From Methylobacterium oryzihabitans (GTDB lineage: Bacteria > Pseudomonadota > Alphaproteobacteria > Rhizobiales > Beijerinckiaceae), in the NCBI RefSeq assembly GCF_004004555.2, contig NZ_SACP01000024.1, positions 1 to 64,000 on the forward strand: DNA of 64,000 nucleotides. Direction: 5' to 3'. Every line of letters begins with the position of its first letter. Position 1 is the first letter of the stretch. Shown in pieces: positions 17,347-25,372 of the stretch. Below the pieces are notes generated by a model. The model saw only the letters and a list, made by a program, of their open reading frames with translations, made no database searches and was not told the origin of the DNA. A program made the translations under genes and the position numbers.

Positions 17347-17494
17347 TCATACGGCTTCCGATTGATCGCTCGGCGATTGCTGCGGGATCGCTTCGCGATG
17401 CGGAAACCGGCTGCGCACATGCGTGTGGAGCCTCCGGCTCCACCGCGCGGACCCGCGATACGGACCTCGGAACGAATATCCGAAATCCGACTCA
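17347..17494. repeat. stop-codon-associated repeat, copy 2 (longer)
   Basis: A 148-bp relative of the elements at 16887 and 18836, beginning TCATACGG and carrying GATCGCTCGGCGAT and GCGGGATCGCTTCGCGATGC, with an insertion that includes GGAGCCTCCGGCTCC. The right end has drifted (CCGACTCA). Its last three bases form the TGA stop of alaC (17492-17494). Confidence 0.7.
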
Positions 17495-18712
17495 CACCGC
17501 CTTCTGCATCGGCACGACGTTGTGCAGGGTGCGGTCGGCGCCGTCGAAGAAGCGGCGGATGTTGCGCGCCGCCTGCCGGATGCGCTGCTCGTTCTCGACC
17601 AGCGCGATGCGCACGAAGTCGTCGCCGTGCTCGCCGAAGCCGATGCCCGGCGCCACCGCCACGTCGGCCTTCTCGACCAGGAGCTTCGAGAATTCAAGGC
17701 TGCCGAGGCTCCTGAATTTCTCCGGGATCGGCACCCAGGCGAACATCGAGGCCGAGGGAATCGGGATGTCCCAGCCGGTCTTCTGGAACGCGTCGACCAT
17801 CGCGTCGCGCCGCCGGCGATAGGTCGCGCGCATCTCGTGGATACAGGCCTCCGGGCCGTTCAGCGCCGCGGTGGCGGCGACCTGGATCGGCGTGAAGGCG
17901 CCGTAATCGAGGTAGGACTTCACGCGGGTCAGCGCCGCGAGGAGCCGCTCGTTGCCGACCGCGAAGCCCATCCGCCAGCCGGCCATCGAGAAGGTCTTCG
18001 ACAGCGAGGTGAACTCGACGGTGACGTCGATCGCGCCGGGCACCTGCAGCACCGAGGGAGGCGGGTTGGAATCGTCGAAGTAGACCTCGGCATAGGCGAG
18101 GTCGGAGAGCAGGATCAGGTCGTGCTTCTTCGCGAAGGCGACGAGGTCGCGGTAGAAGTCGAGCGACGCGACGTAGGCGGTCGGGTTCGACGGGTAGCAC
18201 ACCACCATCGCCACGGGCTTGGGGATCGAGTGCTGCATCGCCCGCTCGGCCGCCGGGAAGAAGGCCGGGGTCGGCTCGGCCGGGACCGAGCGGATCACGC
18301 CACCGGCCATCAGGAAGCCGAAGGCGTGGATCGGGTAGCTCGGGTTGGGCACCAGCACCACGTCGCCCGGGGCGGTGATCGCCTGGGCCATGTTGGCGAA
18401 GCCCTCCTTCGAGCCGAGCGTCGCCACGACCTGGGTGTCGGGGTTGAGTGTCACGCCGAACCGGCGCTGGTAGTAGCCGGCCTGGGCCCGGCGCAGGCCG
18501 GCGATGCCCTTGGAGGCCGAGTAGCGGTCGGTGCGCGGCTTGCCGGCGGTCTCGACCAGCTTCTCGATGACGTGGCGGGGCGCGTCGAGGTCCGGGTTGC
18601 CCATGCCGAGATCGATGATGTCGGCGCCGTTGGCGCGGGCGGCGGCCTTGATCCGGTTCACCTGCTCGAAGACGTAGGGCGGCAGTCGCTTGATGCGGTG
18701 GAAGTCGGTCAT
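17492..18712 (-). CDS. alaC: alanine-synthesising aminotransferase, AlaC type
   Basis: A 406-residue fold-type I PLP aminotransferase. Signatures are IIDLGMGNPDLDAP, GSKEGFANMAQAI, VVCYPSNPTAYV and the Schiff-base lysine in SLSKTFSMAGWRMGF (Lys239). The sequence (FHRIKRLPPYVFEQVN start) matches the AlaC/YfdZ group, which makes alanine from pyruvate using glutamate. Some alphaproteobacterial relatives are annotated as LL-diaminopimelate aminotransferases, so the substrate is probable rather than certain. I chose the ATG at 18710-18712; a longer Arg-rich extension upstream looks non-coding. The stop codon is formed by the end of a dispersed repeat. Confidence 0.88.
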   Translation of the reverse strand: MTDFHRIKRLPPYVFEQVNRIKAAARANGADIIDLGMGNPDLDAPRHVIEKLVETAGKPRTDRYSASKGIAGLRRAQAGYYQRRFGVTLNPDTQVVATLGSKEGFANMAQAITAPGDVVLVPNPSYPIHAFGFLMAGGVIRSVPAEPTPAFFPAAERAMQHSIPKPVAMVVCYPSNPTAYVASLDFYRDLVAFAKKHDLILLSDLAYAEVYFDDSNPPPSVLQVPGAIDVTVEFTSLSKTFSMAGWRMGFAVGNERLLAALTRVKSYLDYGAFTPIQVAATAALNGPEACIHEMRATYRRRRDAMVDAFQKTGWDIPIPSASMFAWVPIPEKFRSLGSLEFSKLLVEKADVAVAPGIGFGEHGDDFVRIALVENEQRIRQAARNIRRFFDGADRTLHNVVPMQKAV

Positions 18713-18835
18713 CGGCCGTGGTCCTGATCGGCGCCGCCTCTGTCGCCGCGGCGCGCTGGTCAACGGCCTGTCTTAACCATCAAACCGCCCGTGGGTCACG
18801 GGGCCGGAGGACAAAAAGACTCTCGCCGAATCGTC

Positions 18836-18964
18836 TCATACGGTTTCTGAATGATCGCTCGGCGATCCCTGCGGGATCGCTTCGCGATGCAGAAACCGGC
18901 TTCGCTCAGGCGCCGCGCGGGCTTCTGATACGGCTTTTGAACTGATCGTTCAAAAACCGTATCA
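18836..18964. repeat. stop-codon-associated repeat, copy 3
   Basis: A 129-bp element with terminal inverted repeats TCATACGGTTT (left) and AAACCGTATCA (right). It contains GATCGCTCGGCGATCCCTGC, GGGATCGCTTCGCGATGCAG and CTTCGCTCAGGCGCCGCGCG, then an inner hairpin TTTTGAAC/GTTCAAAA. Its last bases (18962-18964) are the TGA stop of topB. It is the best-preserved copy. Confidence 0.8.
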
Positions 18965-21442
18965 AGCCGGCGGTCTGTTCTCGGCACCGGACCGGCCGCG
19001 TCGCGGGCGCGGGGCGGCCGTGGCGCGGGGCGCTCGCTTCGGCTTGTCCGTCCGCCCGGCCGGCCGCTTCGGTGCCGCCTTGCCCTCCGGCTCGGCCGGG
19101 CCGGCATGGGCGTCGAGGAAGCGCCGGCAGGCGGCAAAATCGGTCTCGACCTCCGGCGGCAGCCCCGGCAGGTTCTTCTGCCGGGCGAGGGACGCGGCGT
19201 AGCGCAGCATCGCCGGGCTCGGTGACCGGGCGGAGGTTCCGCCGTCCGGGGCGGGCTCCCGCGGGCCCGCGGCGCGCGCTCCGGCATGCTCGTCGAGGAA
19301 CGCCCGGCAGATCGCCGCGTCGCTCTTGAGGCCGCGCGGCAGGCGCAGGCCCTTGCGGGCGGCGAGCGAGGTGGCGAAGCCGACCATCGCGGCGGTGGGC
19401 GCGCGGCGCGGGCCGCCGCCGGCCTGCGGCGGGGCGCCCGGGATCACCGCGAGGCGCTCGGCACCCGCCACTGCCTCGATCAGCGCCTCGACCCGGGCCC
19501 GGGTGCGGGCGCGGAAGGCGTCGGCGCGGCGCGTCGCCTCCACCCGCGTGGTCGCCCGGCCGATCTCGGCGAGTTCCGATTCGAACACCGCCCGCCCGAC
19601 CGGGTCGCCATAGGCCGGAAAAACCCGCCGCACCGCGTCGATGAAGGCGAGCCCGACCTCGGTCACCTCGATCGCCGGGTCCTTGCCGCCGAGGAGGGCG
19701 ACGTAGTGGCTCTTGACCAGCTTCGGCAGCACCGCGTCGCGGGTCGCGGCGGTGCCGAGGCCTTTTGGTTCGTTGGGGTTGACCGGGTTCTCCAGCGCCC
19801 GGCGGATCTGCGGATCCTCGACCTGATCGATCAGGCGTCCCATCACCACCGGCATCTCCCCGCGGGTGATGCGCCGCGGCGGCTCGGTCTTCGACACCTC
19901 CACCGTCGCCTCGCCGCCCTCGGCCGCGGCGCCGTCGCGCACCGGCGGCAGGCGCCCGGCGGAGGGCTCGTCGTCGCGCCTGGCCTTGCCGGGCACCGCC
20001 TCGGCGTCGGCGTCGGCCTCGGCGCCGTAGAGGGCGCGCCAGCCCGGCACCGTCACGACGCTGCCCGACACGGCGAACCGTCTGGGGCCGAGCGGCGTCG
20101 CCACCTCGGCCGCGACGGTGGTGCGGGCGTCGATCCCGTCCGGCAGGTGCGCGGCGAGGAAGCCCTTGGCGACCAGTTCCCACAGCCGCCACGCCTCGGG
20201 CCCGACCTCGCCGGGGCGGGGCGCCTTGCGCAGGGGGACGATGGCATGGTGCTCGCCCGGGTCCTTGACGTAGTGCCCGCGCGGCCCGCGCCGGATCACC
20301 ACCTCGTCGGCGTCCGGCGCCGCGACCGGCAACGCGCCGAGAACGGCGGCGCTCGCCGCGATCACCGCCGCGGCGTCGCGGGCCTGGCTCTCGGGCAGGT
20401 GCTCGGATTCGGTGCGCGGGTAGCTGAGGAAGCCGCGGTCGTAGAGGTCCTGGGCGTGGCGGGCGGTGACCTGCGGGTCCCAGCCGAACCGCTTGGCGCA
20501 GCGCCGGGCCAGGGTGTCCTTGGAAAACAGCTTCGGCGGCGCCCGGCGCACGTCCTTCTGCTCGACCGCCAGCGGCCCGCGCCAGGAGCAGGCGGCGGCG
20601 CGGATCGCCTCGGCCTCGGCGGGGTCGAAGATCCGCTCCTTGGGCGCATGCCACAGCACCAGTTCGGCGCCGTCCTCGACCGTCACCGGCAGGGCGACCT
20701 TGTGGAAGTCGCGGGGCACGAAGTCGCGGATGCGCCGCTCCAGGTCGGCGAGGAGCGCGAGAGTCGGGGTCTGCACGCCACCGAAGCGCCACGGCTCGCG
20801 GAACGCCGGCGGGCGCAGCCGCAGCGACACCGCCCGGGTGCCGTTGAGGCCGAGATGCCAGTCCTCGTACTGCCGGCACAGGGCTTCGAGATAGGCGGCG
20901 TAGTCGCGCTCGCCGGATTCCGGCTCGGCCGCCATCTGGGCGAAGGCGCGCCGGATCGACACCTCGTCGAGGGCGCCGAGGCGCAGCCGGTCGATCCGCC
21001 CGCGATAGCCGAGATGCTCCAGCACCTCCCAGGCGATCATCGAGCCCTCGCGGCCCGGATCGGTGGCGACGATGACCCGCTCGACCCCGGCGAGCGCCTG
21101 CCGGATCGCCGCGATCTTCGGCGCGTGCGACTGGCCCGACCGGCCCTGGCCGCAGGCGACCGGGATCGTGTCGAGGGCGATCGGCAGGGCGTCGAAGTGC
21201 CAGGGCTTCCACTCGGGCCGCACGTCGCCGGGCTCCTGCGCGGTGAGCAGGTGGCCCTCAGCGGCGACGCAGACGGTGCTCGGCGAGCGGAAGAACCGCT
21301 GGAGCTGGCGCATCGCCGACGGCTTCTCGAAGAAGAACAGCGTCTTGCCGGGATTCCTGCCCGCCGTCCTGCCCATGCCCGCCCGGTCCGGCGCGGTCCT
21401 GCGGGAGGGTGCCTGATCCATCTGCGCGCCGTCCTGCCGCAT
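18962..21442 (-). CDS. topB: type IA DNA topoisomerase, topoisomerase III-like
   Basis: An 826-residue enzyme. The TOPRIM domain starts KTLFFFEKPSAMRQLQRFF. The catalytic tyrosine is in FLSYPRTESEHLP (Tyr341), with other type IA motifs GGVQTPTLAL, GEHHAIVPL and GLGTAATRDAVLPKLV. Such enzymes pass a single strand through a transient 5'-phosphotyrosine break to decatenate or relax DNA. The TOPRIM DxDxE motif is altered: the sequence is ATDPGREGS, so the second Asp is Gly130 while Asp128 and Glu132 remain. The C-terminus has two copies of a PxxAMLxYAxSLAxxKxL...FLDxHAG repeat (about 690-735 and 750-795) and a basic tail. The start is the ATG at 21440-21442 with GAGG upstream; an in-frame TTG lies 5 codons earlier. 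Confidence 0.85.
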   Translation of the reverse strand: MRQDGAQMDQAPSRRTAPDRAGMGRTAGRNPGKTLFFFEKPSAMRQLQRFFRSPSTVCVAAEGHLLTAQEPGDVRPEWKPWHFDALPIALDTIPVACGQGRSGQSHAPKIAAIRQALAGVERVIVATDPGREGSMIAWEVLEHLGYRGRIDRLRLGALDEVSIRRAFAQMAAEPESGERDYAAYLEALCRQYEDWHLGLNGTRAVSLRLRPPAFREPWRFGGVQTPTLALLADLERRIRDFVPRDFHKVALPVTVEDGAELVLWHAPKERIFDPAEAEAIRAAACSWRGPLAVEQKDVRRAPPKLFSKDTLARRCAKRFGWDPQVTARHAQDLYDRGFLSYPRTESEHLPESQARDAAAVIAASAAVLGALPVAAPDADEVVIRRGPRGHYVKDPGEHHAIVPLRKAPRPGEVGPEAWRLWELVAKGFLAAHLPDGIDARTTVAAEVATPLGPRRFAVSGSVVTVPGWRALYGAEADADAEAVPGKARRDDEPSAGRLPPVRDGAAAEGGEATVEVSKTEPPRRITRGEMPVVMGRLIDQVEDPQIRRALENPVNPNEPKGLGTAATRDAVLPKLVKSHYVALLGGKDPAIEVTEVGLAFIDAVRRVFPAYGDPVGRAVFESELAEIGRATTRVEATRRADAFRARTRARVEALIEAVAGAERLAVIPGAPPQAGGGPRRAPTAAMVGFATSLAARKGLRLPRGLKSDAAICRAFLDEHAGARAAGPREPAPDGGTSARSPSPAMLRYAASLARQKNLPGLPPEVETDFAACRRFLDAHAGPAEPEGKAAPKRPAGRTDKPKRAPRATAAPRPRRGRSGAENRPPA

Positions 21443-21510
21443 CCGCACCTCGAACAAAGCAGGAACTTACGGCCGGCATCCGCAGGCGTCAACGGTCGGA
21501 GGACGACCGC

Positions 21511-21720
21511 TCAGGGCCATCGCCTCAGAGCGATTGTCCTGCGGTCGCCCGCAGGGCGACGCTGCATGGCGGGCGCGAAAAGCGCCCCGCGGAGCGGGTT
21601 CGAGGGGACGCTTGTCCGCTCGAACACAGAGCGGAGCGAGAGCCAAGTGAGCGGATGTGACTGCCGGCGCCTGAGGCCAAGCGGGATACAGGGCAATCGC
21701 TCTGAAGCGATGGCCCTGGA
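21511..21720. repeat. 210-bp element with about 31-bp terminal inverted repeats
   Basis: The left end (21511-21541, starting CAGGGCCATCGC after one T) is the near-perfect inverse of the right end (21689-21720, finishing GCGATGGCCCTGGA). The interior is non-coding with small hairpins (GGTCGCCCGCAGGGCGAC; GCTTGTCCGCTC). It fills the 309-base gap between topB and the monooxygenase gene. The structure is that of a MITE-like non-autonomous element. Confidence 0.7.
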
Positions 21721-21751
21721 CGACTGATCCCGGGTGGATGCGGCACCCGAC

Positions 21752-23221
21752 CTACTCGGACTTCGCGGTCACGTACTCGTCCCAGACCGGGGACCGCACC
21801 GCGCGGCGGTAGCTCGCCACCGTGCCGGGCCACAGGGCGACGTTGCGCCCGCCCTCGTCCTGGTACCAGCTCGCGCAGCCGCCCCGCTGCCATACGCTGC
21901 CGGCGAGTTCCGCGTGCAGCTCGGCGAGGAAGCGCGCCTGGGCCTCCGGCGCCGGCTCCAGGGCGGTGCCGGGCGAAGCGGCGAGCCGCTCCAGGCAGGC
22001 GATCACGTAGGCGACCTGGGCCTCGATCATCAGCACGACCGAGTTGTGGCCGAGCCCGGTATTGGGGCCGAGCAGGAAGAACCAGTTCGGGAAGCCCGAC
22101 AGCGCGATGCCGCGATGCGCGCCCATGCCGCCGTCCCAGGCCCGGGCGAGGGTCCGCCCGCCGCGCCCGGTCACCGGAAGCTGCGCGACGCTGCCGGCGA
22201 GGTCGAACCCGGTGGCGTAGACCAGCACGTCGAGGGCGTGCTCGGTCCCGTCCTGCGTGACCACGCCGCGCGGCGTGATCGCCCGGATCGTCCCGGTCTC
22301 GACCGCGACGTTCGATCGGGCGAGGGCGGGATAGTAGTCGTCCGAGACCAGCACGCGCTTGCAGCCGAGGCGGTAGCGCGGGGTGAGCTTCTCCCGCAGG
22401 GCCGGGTCGGCGATGGCCCCGCGCAAGTGGCGCCGGGCGGTGAACTCGCCGATGCGGTTGGCGAAGGAGCCGCGGGTGAAGCCGAGCACGGCCGGGATCT
22501 CGCGCTGCCCGTAGAGCAGGCCGCGGAACGCCCGGCGCAGGAGCGGCCAGCGCCGGAACGCGGCGGCGACTCGGGGCCCGAGGGCGTGGTCGTTGCGCGG
22601 CACCACCCAGGGCGGCGAGCGCTGGAACAGGGTGAGGCTGGCGACCTCGGGCGCGATCGCCGGCACGATCTGGATCGCGCTCGCCCCGGTGCCGATCACC
22701 CCGACCCGCCGGCCGGCGAGCGACACGCCGTGGTCCCAGGCGGCGCTGTGGAAGGCGGGGCCGGCGAAGCTGCCGCGGCCGGGGATGTCGGGCAGGGCCG
22801 GGTGGTGCAGGCCGCCGGCCGCCGAGACCACCGCCCGGGCCAGCAGCGGCCCGCGATCGGTCTCGATCCGCCACAGGGCGCGGGCCTCGTCCCAGACCGC
22901 GCCGGTGACGGTGGTGTCGAGGGACAGGTGGGGGCGAAGGCCGAACCGCTCGACCACCGCCTCCAGGTAGGCGGCGATCTCGGGCTGTGTCGGGTAGAGC
23001 CGCGACCAGTCGGCCTTCGGGGCGAAGGACAGGGCGTACAGGTGGCCCGGGATGTCGCAGGCGGCGCCCGGATAGGTGTTCTCGCGCCACACCCCGCCGA
23101 CCGAGCCGGCCTTCTCGAGGATGCGCAGCGGGCCGATGCCGGCCTCGCGGCAGCGGATCGCCATGGCGAGGCCCGAGAATCCCGCTCCGACGATCGCCAC
23201 CGCCAGGGGCTCGGGACTCAC
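21752..23221 (-). CDS. FAD-dependent Baeyer-Villiger-type monooxygenase
   Basis: A 489-residue flavin monooxygenase. It has an FAD-binding GAGFSGL near the N-terminus and the Baeyer-Villiger fingerprint FxGxxxHxxxW as FAGPAFHSAAW. An NADPH-binding GTGASA follows, then ATGFD later. Substrates are typically ketones converted to esters or lactones with O2 and NADPH. The GTG start (23219-23221) overlaps the stop of the upstream esterase gene by 4 bases (GTGA), and an SDR lies before that. The order suggests alcohol to ketone (SDR), ketone to ester (this enzyme), ester to acid plus alcohol (esterase). The substrate is not determinable. Confidence 0.9.
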   Translation of the reverse strand: MSPEPLAVAIVGAGFSGLAMAIRCREAGIGPLRILEKAGSVGGVWRENTYPGAACDIPGHLYALSFAPKADWSRLYPTQPEIAAYLEAVVERFGLRPHLSLDTTVTGAVWDEARALWRIETDRGPLLARAVVSAAGGLHHPALPDIPGRGSFAGPAFHSAAWDHGVSLAGRRVGVIGTGASAIQIVPAIAPEVASLTLFQRSPPWVVPRNDHALGPRVAAAFRRWPLLRRAFRGLLYGQREIPAVLGFTRGSFANRIGEFTARRHLRGAIADPALREKLTPRYRLGCKRVLVSDDYYPALARSNVAVETGTIRAITPRGVVTQDGTEHALDVLVYATGFDLAGSVAQLPVTGRGGRTLARAWDGGMGAHRGIALSGFPNWFFLLGPNTGLGHNSVVLMIEAQVAYVIACLERLAASPGTALEPAPEAQARFLAELHAELAGSVWQRGGCASWYQDEGGRNVALWPGTVASYRRAVRSPVWDEYVTAKSE

Positions 23222-24108
23222 CGGGCGGCTCCGGGCCGGTGGTCGCGCAGGAACGCGGCGGCCTCGGCGAGGGAGCGGCGGGCCTCGGGCAGGAACGCCC
23301 CGGACATCTGCCAGACGTGGGGCACCACCGGCCACAGCTTCAGGGTGACCGGGACGCCGGCGGCGCGGGCCTTCTCGGCGAAGCGCACCGAATCGTCGCG
23401 CAGCACCTCGCGCTCGCCGACGTGGAACAGCAGCGGCGGCAGCCCGGCGGGGTCGCCGTAGAGCGGCGAGACCAGCGGGTCGGCGGGGTCGTGGCCGGCG
23501 AGGTAGGCCTCGACCAGCGGCGCCATCCCGGACGGGTCGAACATCGCGTCGCGCCGGGCATTGCGGGTCATCGACGGGCCGGTGCCGAGCATGTCGGTCG
23601 CCGGCGAGAACAGCACGGCGGCGGCCGGCAGCGGCAGCCCCTCGGCCTTCGCCCGCAGCATCAGCGCCAGGGACAGGTTGCCGCCGGCGGAATCGCCCGC
23701 GACGAAGGCCGGCCCCTCGGCCGCCATGCCGGCCCAGGCGGCGGCGGCGTCGTCGAGGGCGGCGGGGAACGGATGCTCGGGGGCGAGGCGGTAATCGGGG
23801 ACGAACAGCCGGAAGCCGTGGCGGGCGAACGCCCCGGTGATCGGCCGGTGGGTGCGCGGCGAGCAGCCGATGAAGCCGCCGCCGTGCAGGTAGAGCAGGC
23901 GCGGCCCGCCGCCGCCGGAGGCGGCCTCGACCCATTCGCCCGCGACCCCGCCGAGGCGGCCTTCGGTGAAGCGCACGCCGGGCGGGTCGGGCAGGCGCGC
24001 GGCCTCGAACACCCGGCGGACCTCGATCGGGTCGCGGGCCCGGGCGAGCTTCGGCTTGACCTGGGTGCGGATGATCCAGTCGGCGAAATAGGCGCGCAGG
24101 GTCGCCAT
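23218..24108 (-). CDS. alpha/beta hydrolase, hormone-sensitive-lipase family esterase
   Basis: A 296-residue esterase with the HSL oxyanion motif HGGGF (75-79) and nucleophile elbow GDSAGG (Ser140). The region VSPLYGDPAGLPPLLFHVG should supply the acid, and a His near VPHVWQMSG completes the triad. There is no signal peptide. It starts with ATG immediately after the SDR stop (TGAATG) and overlaps the monooxygenase start, so the three genes are translationally coupled. The probable role is cleavage of esters or lactones made by the monooxygenase. Confidence 0.9.
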   Translation of the reverse strand: MATLRAYFADWIIRTQVKPKLARARDPIEVRRVFEAARLPDPPGVRFTEGRLGGVAGEWVEAASGGGGPRLLYLHGGGFIGCSPRTHRPITGAFARHGFRLFVPDYRLAPEHPFPAALDDAAAAWAGMAAEGPAFVAGDSAGGNLSLALMLRAKAEGLPLPAAAVLFSPATDMLGTGPSMTRNARRDAMFDPSGMAPLVEAYLAGHDPADPLVSPLYGDPAGLPPLLFHVGEREVLRDDSVRFAEKARAAGVPVTLKLWPVVPHVWQMSGAFLPEARRSLAEAAAFLRDHRPGAAR

Positions 24109-24948
24109 TCACACGTCTCCTATGGCCCGGGCGAGGATCGCCCAGTAGCGCACCGGCATCAGGCGCTGGAGCCGGTCGACCTGCCGCGCATCCTTGCCGA
24201 CGACGAGGCGGGGCGCCCGTGCCTCGATGCCGCGGGCGATCTGGCGCGCCGCCTCGGCCGGGTCGAGGCGCAGGTGGCGCTCGAACGCCGCCCGGCCGGT
24301 TTCGACCGCCGCCGGGTCGACCCAGGCGCCGATGCGGGCGTTGCGGGCGATGCCGGTGGCGACGCCGCCGGGATGGACCAGGGTGACCCCGAGGCCGGTG
24401 CCCGCGTATTCGTGGCGCAGGGCCTCGAAGAACCCCCGCAGGGCGAACTTGCTCGCCGCGTAGGCGCTCTGGCCGGCGGGGGCGACGAGGCCGTAGAGGC
24501 TCGACACCGCGACGATCTGCGCCGCCGGGCGCGCCGCCAGGATCGGCAGGCAATGGTGGGTCAGCCGCATCGCGGCGGTGAAGTTCACCGCCATCACGGC
24601 CTCGACATCCTCCAGCGACAGATCCTCGACCCGGCCGGCGAGCGCGATGCCGGCATTGTTGACGAGGCAGTCGAGGGTGCCGTGGTGCGCCAGTACCGCG
24701 TCCGGCAGGGCGGCGAGCCCGGCCGCGTCGGTGACGTCGAGGGGATGGGCGCTGACGTCGGTGCCGCGGGCGGCGAGCGCCGCCGCCACGGCGTCGAGCC
24801 CGCCGGCGTCGCGGTCGACGAGGGCGAGGCGGGCGCCGCGTCCGGCGAGGTCCGCCGCCAGGGCGGCGCCGATGCCGCTGCCGGCTCCCGTGATGAGCGC
24901 GACCCTGCCCCGCAGCCCGAAGGTTCTCGCCACCGGCCTCTCCGCCAT
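24109..24948 (-). CDS. short-chain dehydrogenase/reductase
   Basis: A 279-residue classical SDR. The cofactor motif TGAGSGIG is at about 20-27, with an Asp after beta-2 (LALVDRD) that favours NAD(H). NNAG is at 97-100, and the catalytic residues are Ser150, Tyr163 and Lys167 (SSLYG and SAYAASK). It is the first gene of the SDR-esterase-monooxygenase operon and probably oxidises a secondary alcohol to the ketone substrate. I chose the ATG at 24946-24948 because GGGAGAG lies 8 bases upstream; a longer start at 24969 is possible. Confidence 0.88.
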   Translation of the reverse strand: MAERPVARTFGLRGRVALITGAGSGIGAALAADLAGRGARLALVDRDAGGLDAVAAALAARGTDVSAHPLDVTDAAGLAALPDAVLAHHGTLDCLVNNAGIALAGRVEDLSLEDVEAVMAVNFTAAMRLTHHCLPILAARPAAQIVAVSSLYGLVAPAGQSAYAASKFALRGFFEALRHEYAGTGLGVTLVHPGGVATGIARNARIGAWVDPAAVETGRAAFERHLRLDPAEAARQIARGIEARAPRLVVGKDARQVDRLQRLMPVRYWAILARAIGDV

Positions 24949-25047
24949 GTCCCGCTCTCCCTTACCCATCCGGGAGGGGCGGCATCAACCGGCATAGAGA
25001 CGACGCGCCGGGCCGGAGGTCCGGCGCGATGGCCCGGACATGACGAA

Positions 25048-25077
25048 GCCCGCCTTGCGGGGTCACCGCAGGCGGGC
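25048..25077 (-). terminator. hairpin after minE
   Basis: A GCCCGCC-rich stem (25048-25060 with 25066-25077, one bulged T) lies 23 bases beyond the minE stop, between minE and the downstream SDR operon. It probably separates the two transcripts. Confidence 0.6.
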
Positions 25078-25099
25078 CGTCACGCCGTTCCGGTCGCGC

Positions 25100-25372
25100 T
25101 CATGCGGTGGCGAGCGCGGGGGTGGCCGGGGTGGTCGGAAGCTCGATGTCGATCTCGAGGGTCGAGACGTCGCCGCCCCGGTCCATCGTCACCTTCACTT
25201 TCTCGCCGTCGATCGCCATGTGCTTGGCGATCACCGCCAGGATCTCCTTGCGCAGGACCGTGACGAGGTCGGAGCGGCCGAAGGCGGCGCGCTCGTGGGC
25301 GAGCAGGATCTGCAGCCGCTCGCGCGCCACCGGCGCCGAGCCGCGCCGGGTGAGGAAGCCGAGAAGGTTCAT
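25100..25372 (-). CDS. minE: cell division topological specificity factor MinE
   Basis: A 90-residue MinE. It has an N-terminal membrane-targeting and MinD-binding region (MNLLGFLTRR, then ARERLQILLAHERAAFGRSDLV) and a C-terminal dimerisation domain with LRKEILAVIAKHM and VKVTMDRGGDVSTLEIDIELP. MinE stimulates MinD ATPase and drives pole-to-pole oscillation, which restricts Z-ring assembly to mid-cell. Its ATG overlaps the minD stop (ATGA). It is the last gene of minCDE. Confidence 0.96.
   Translation of the reverse strand: MNLLGFLTRRGSAPVARERLQILLAHERAAFGRSDLVTVLRKEILAVIAKHMAIDGEKVKVTMDRGGDVSTLEIDIELPTTPATPALATA

Noticed and set aside
21752..24553. 933-codon frame extending the monooxygenase upstream over the esterase and SDR genes
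   Set aside because: The extension is an antiparallel-composition shadow. The coupled GTG at 23221 gives a standard-length enzyme.
25022..25077. Possible small RNA or riboswitch between minE and the SDR operon
   Set aside because: A single GC-rich hairpin explains the sequence as a terminator; no conserved aptamer features.
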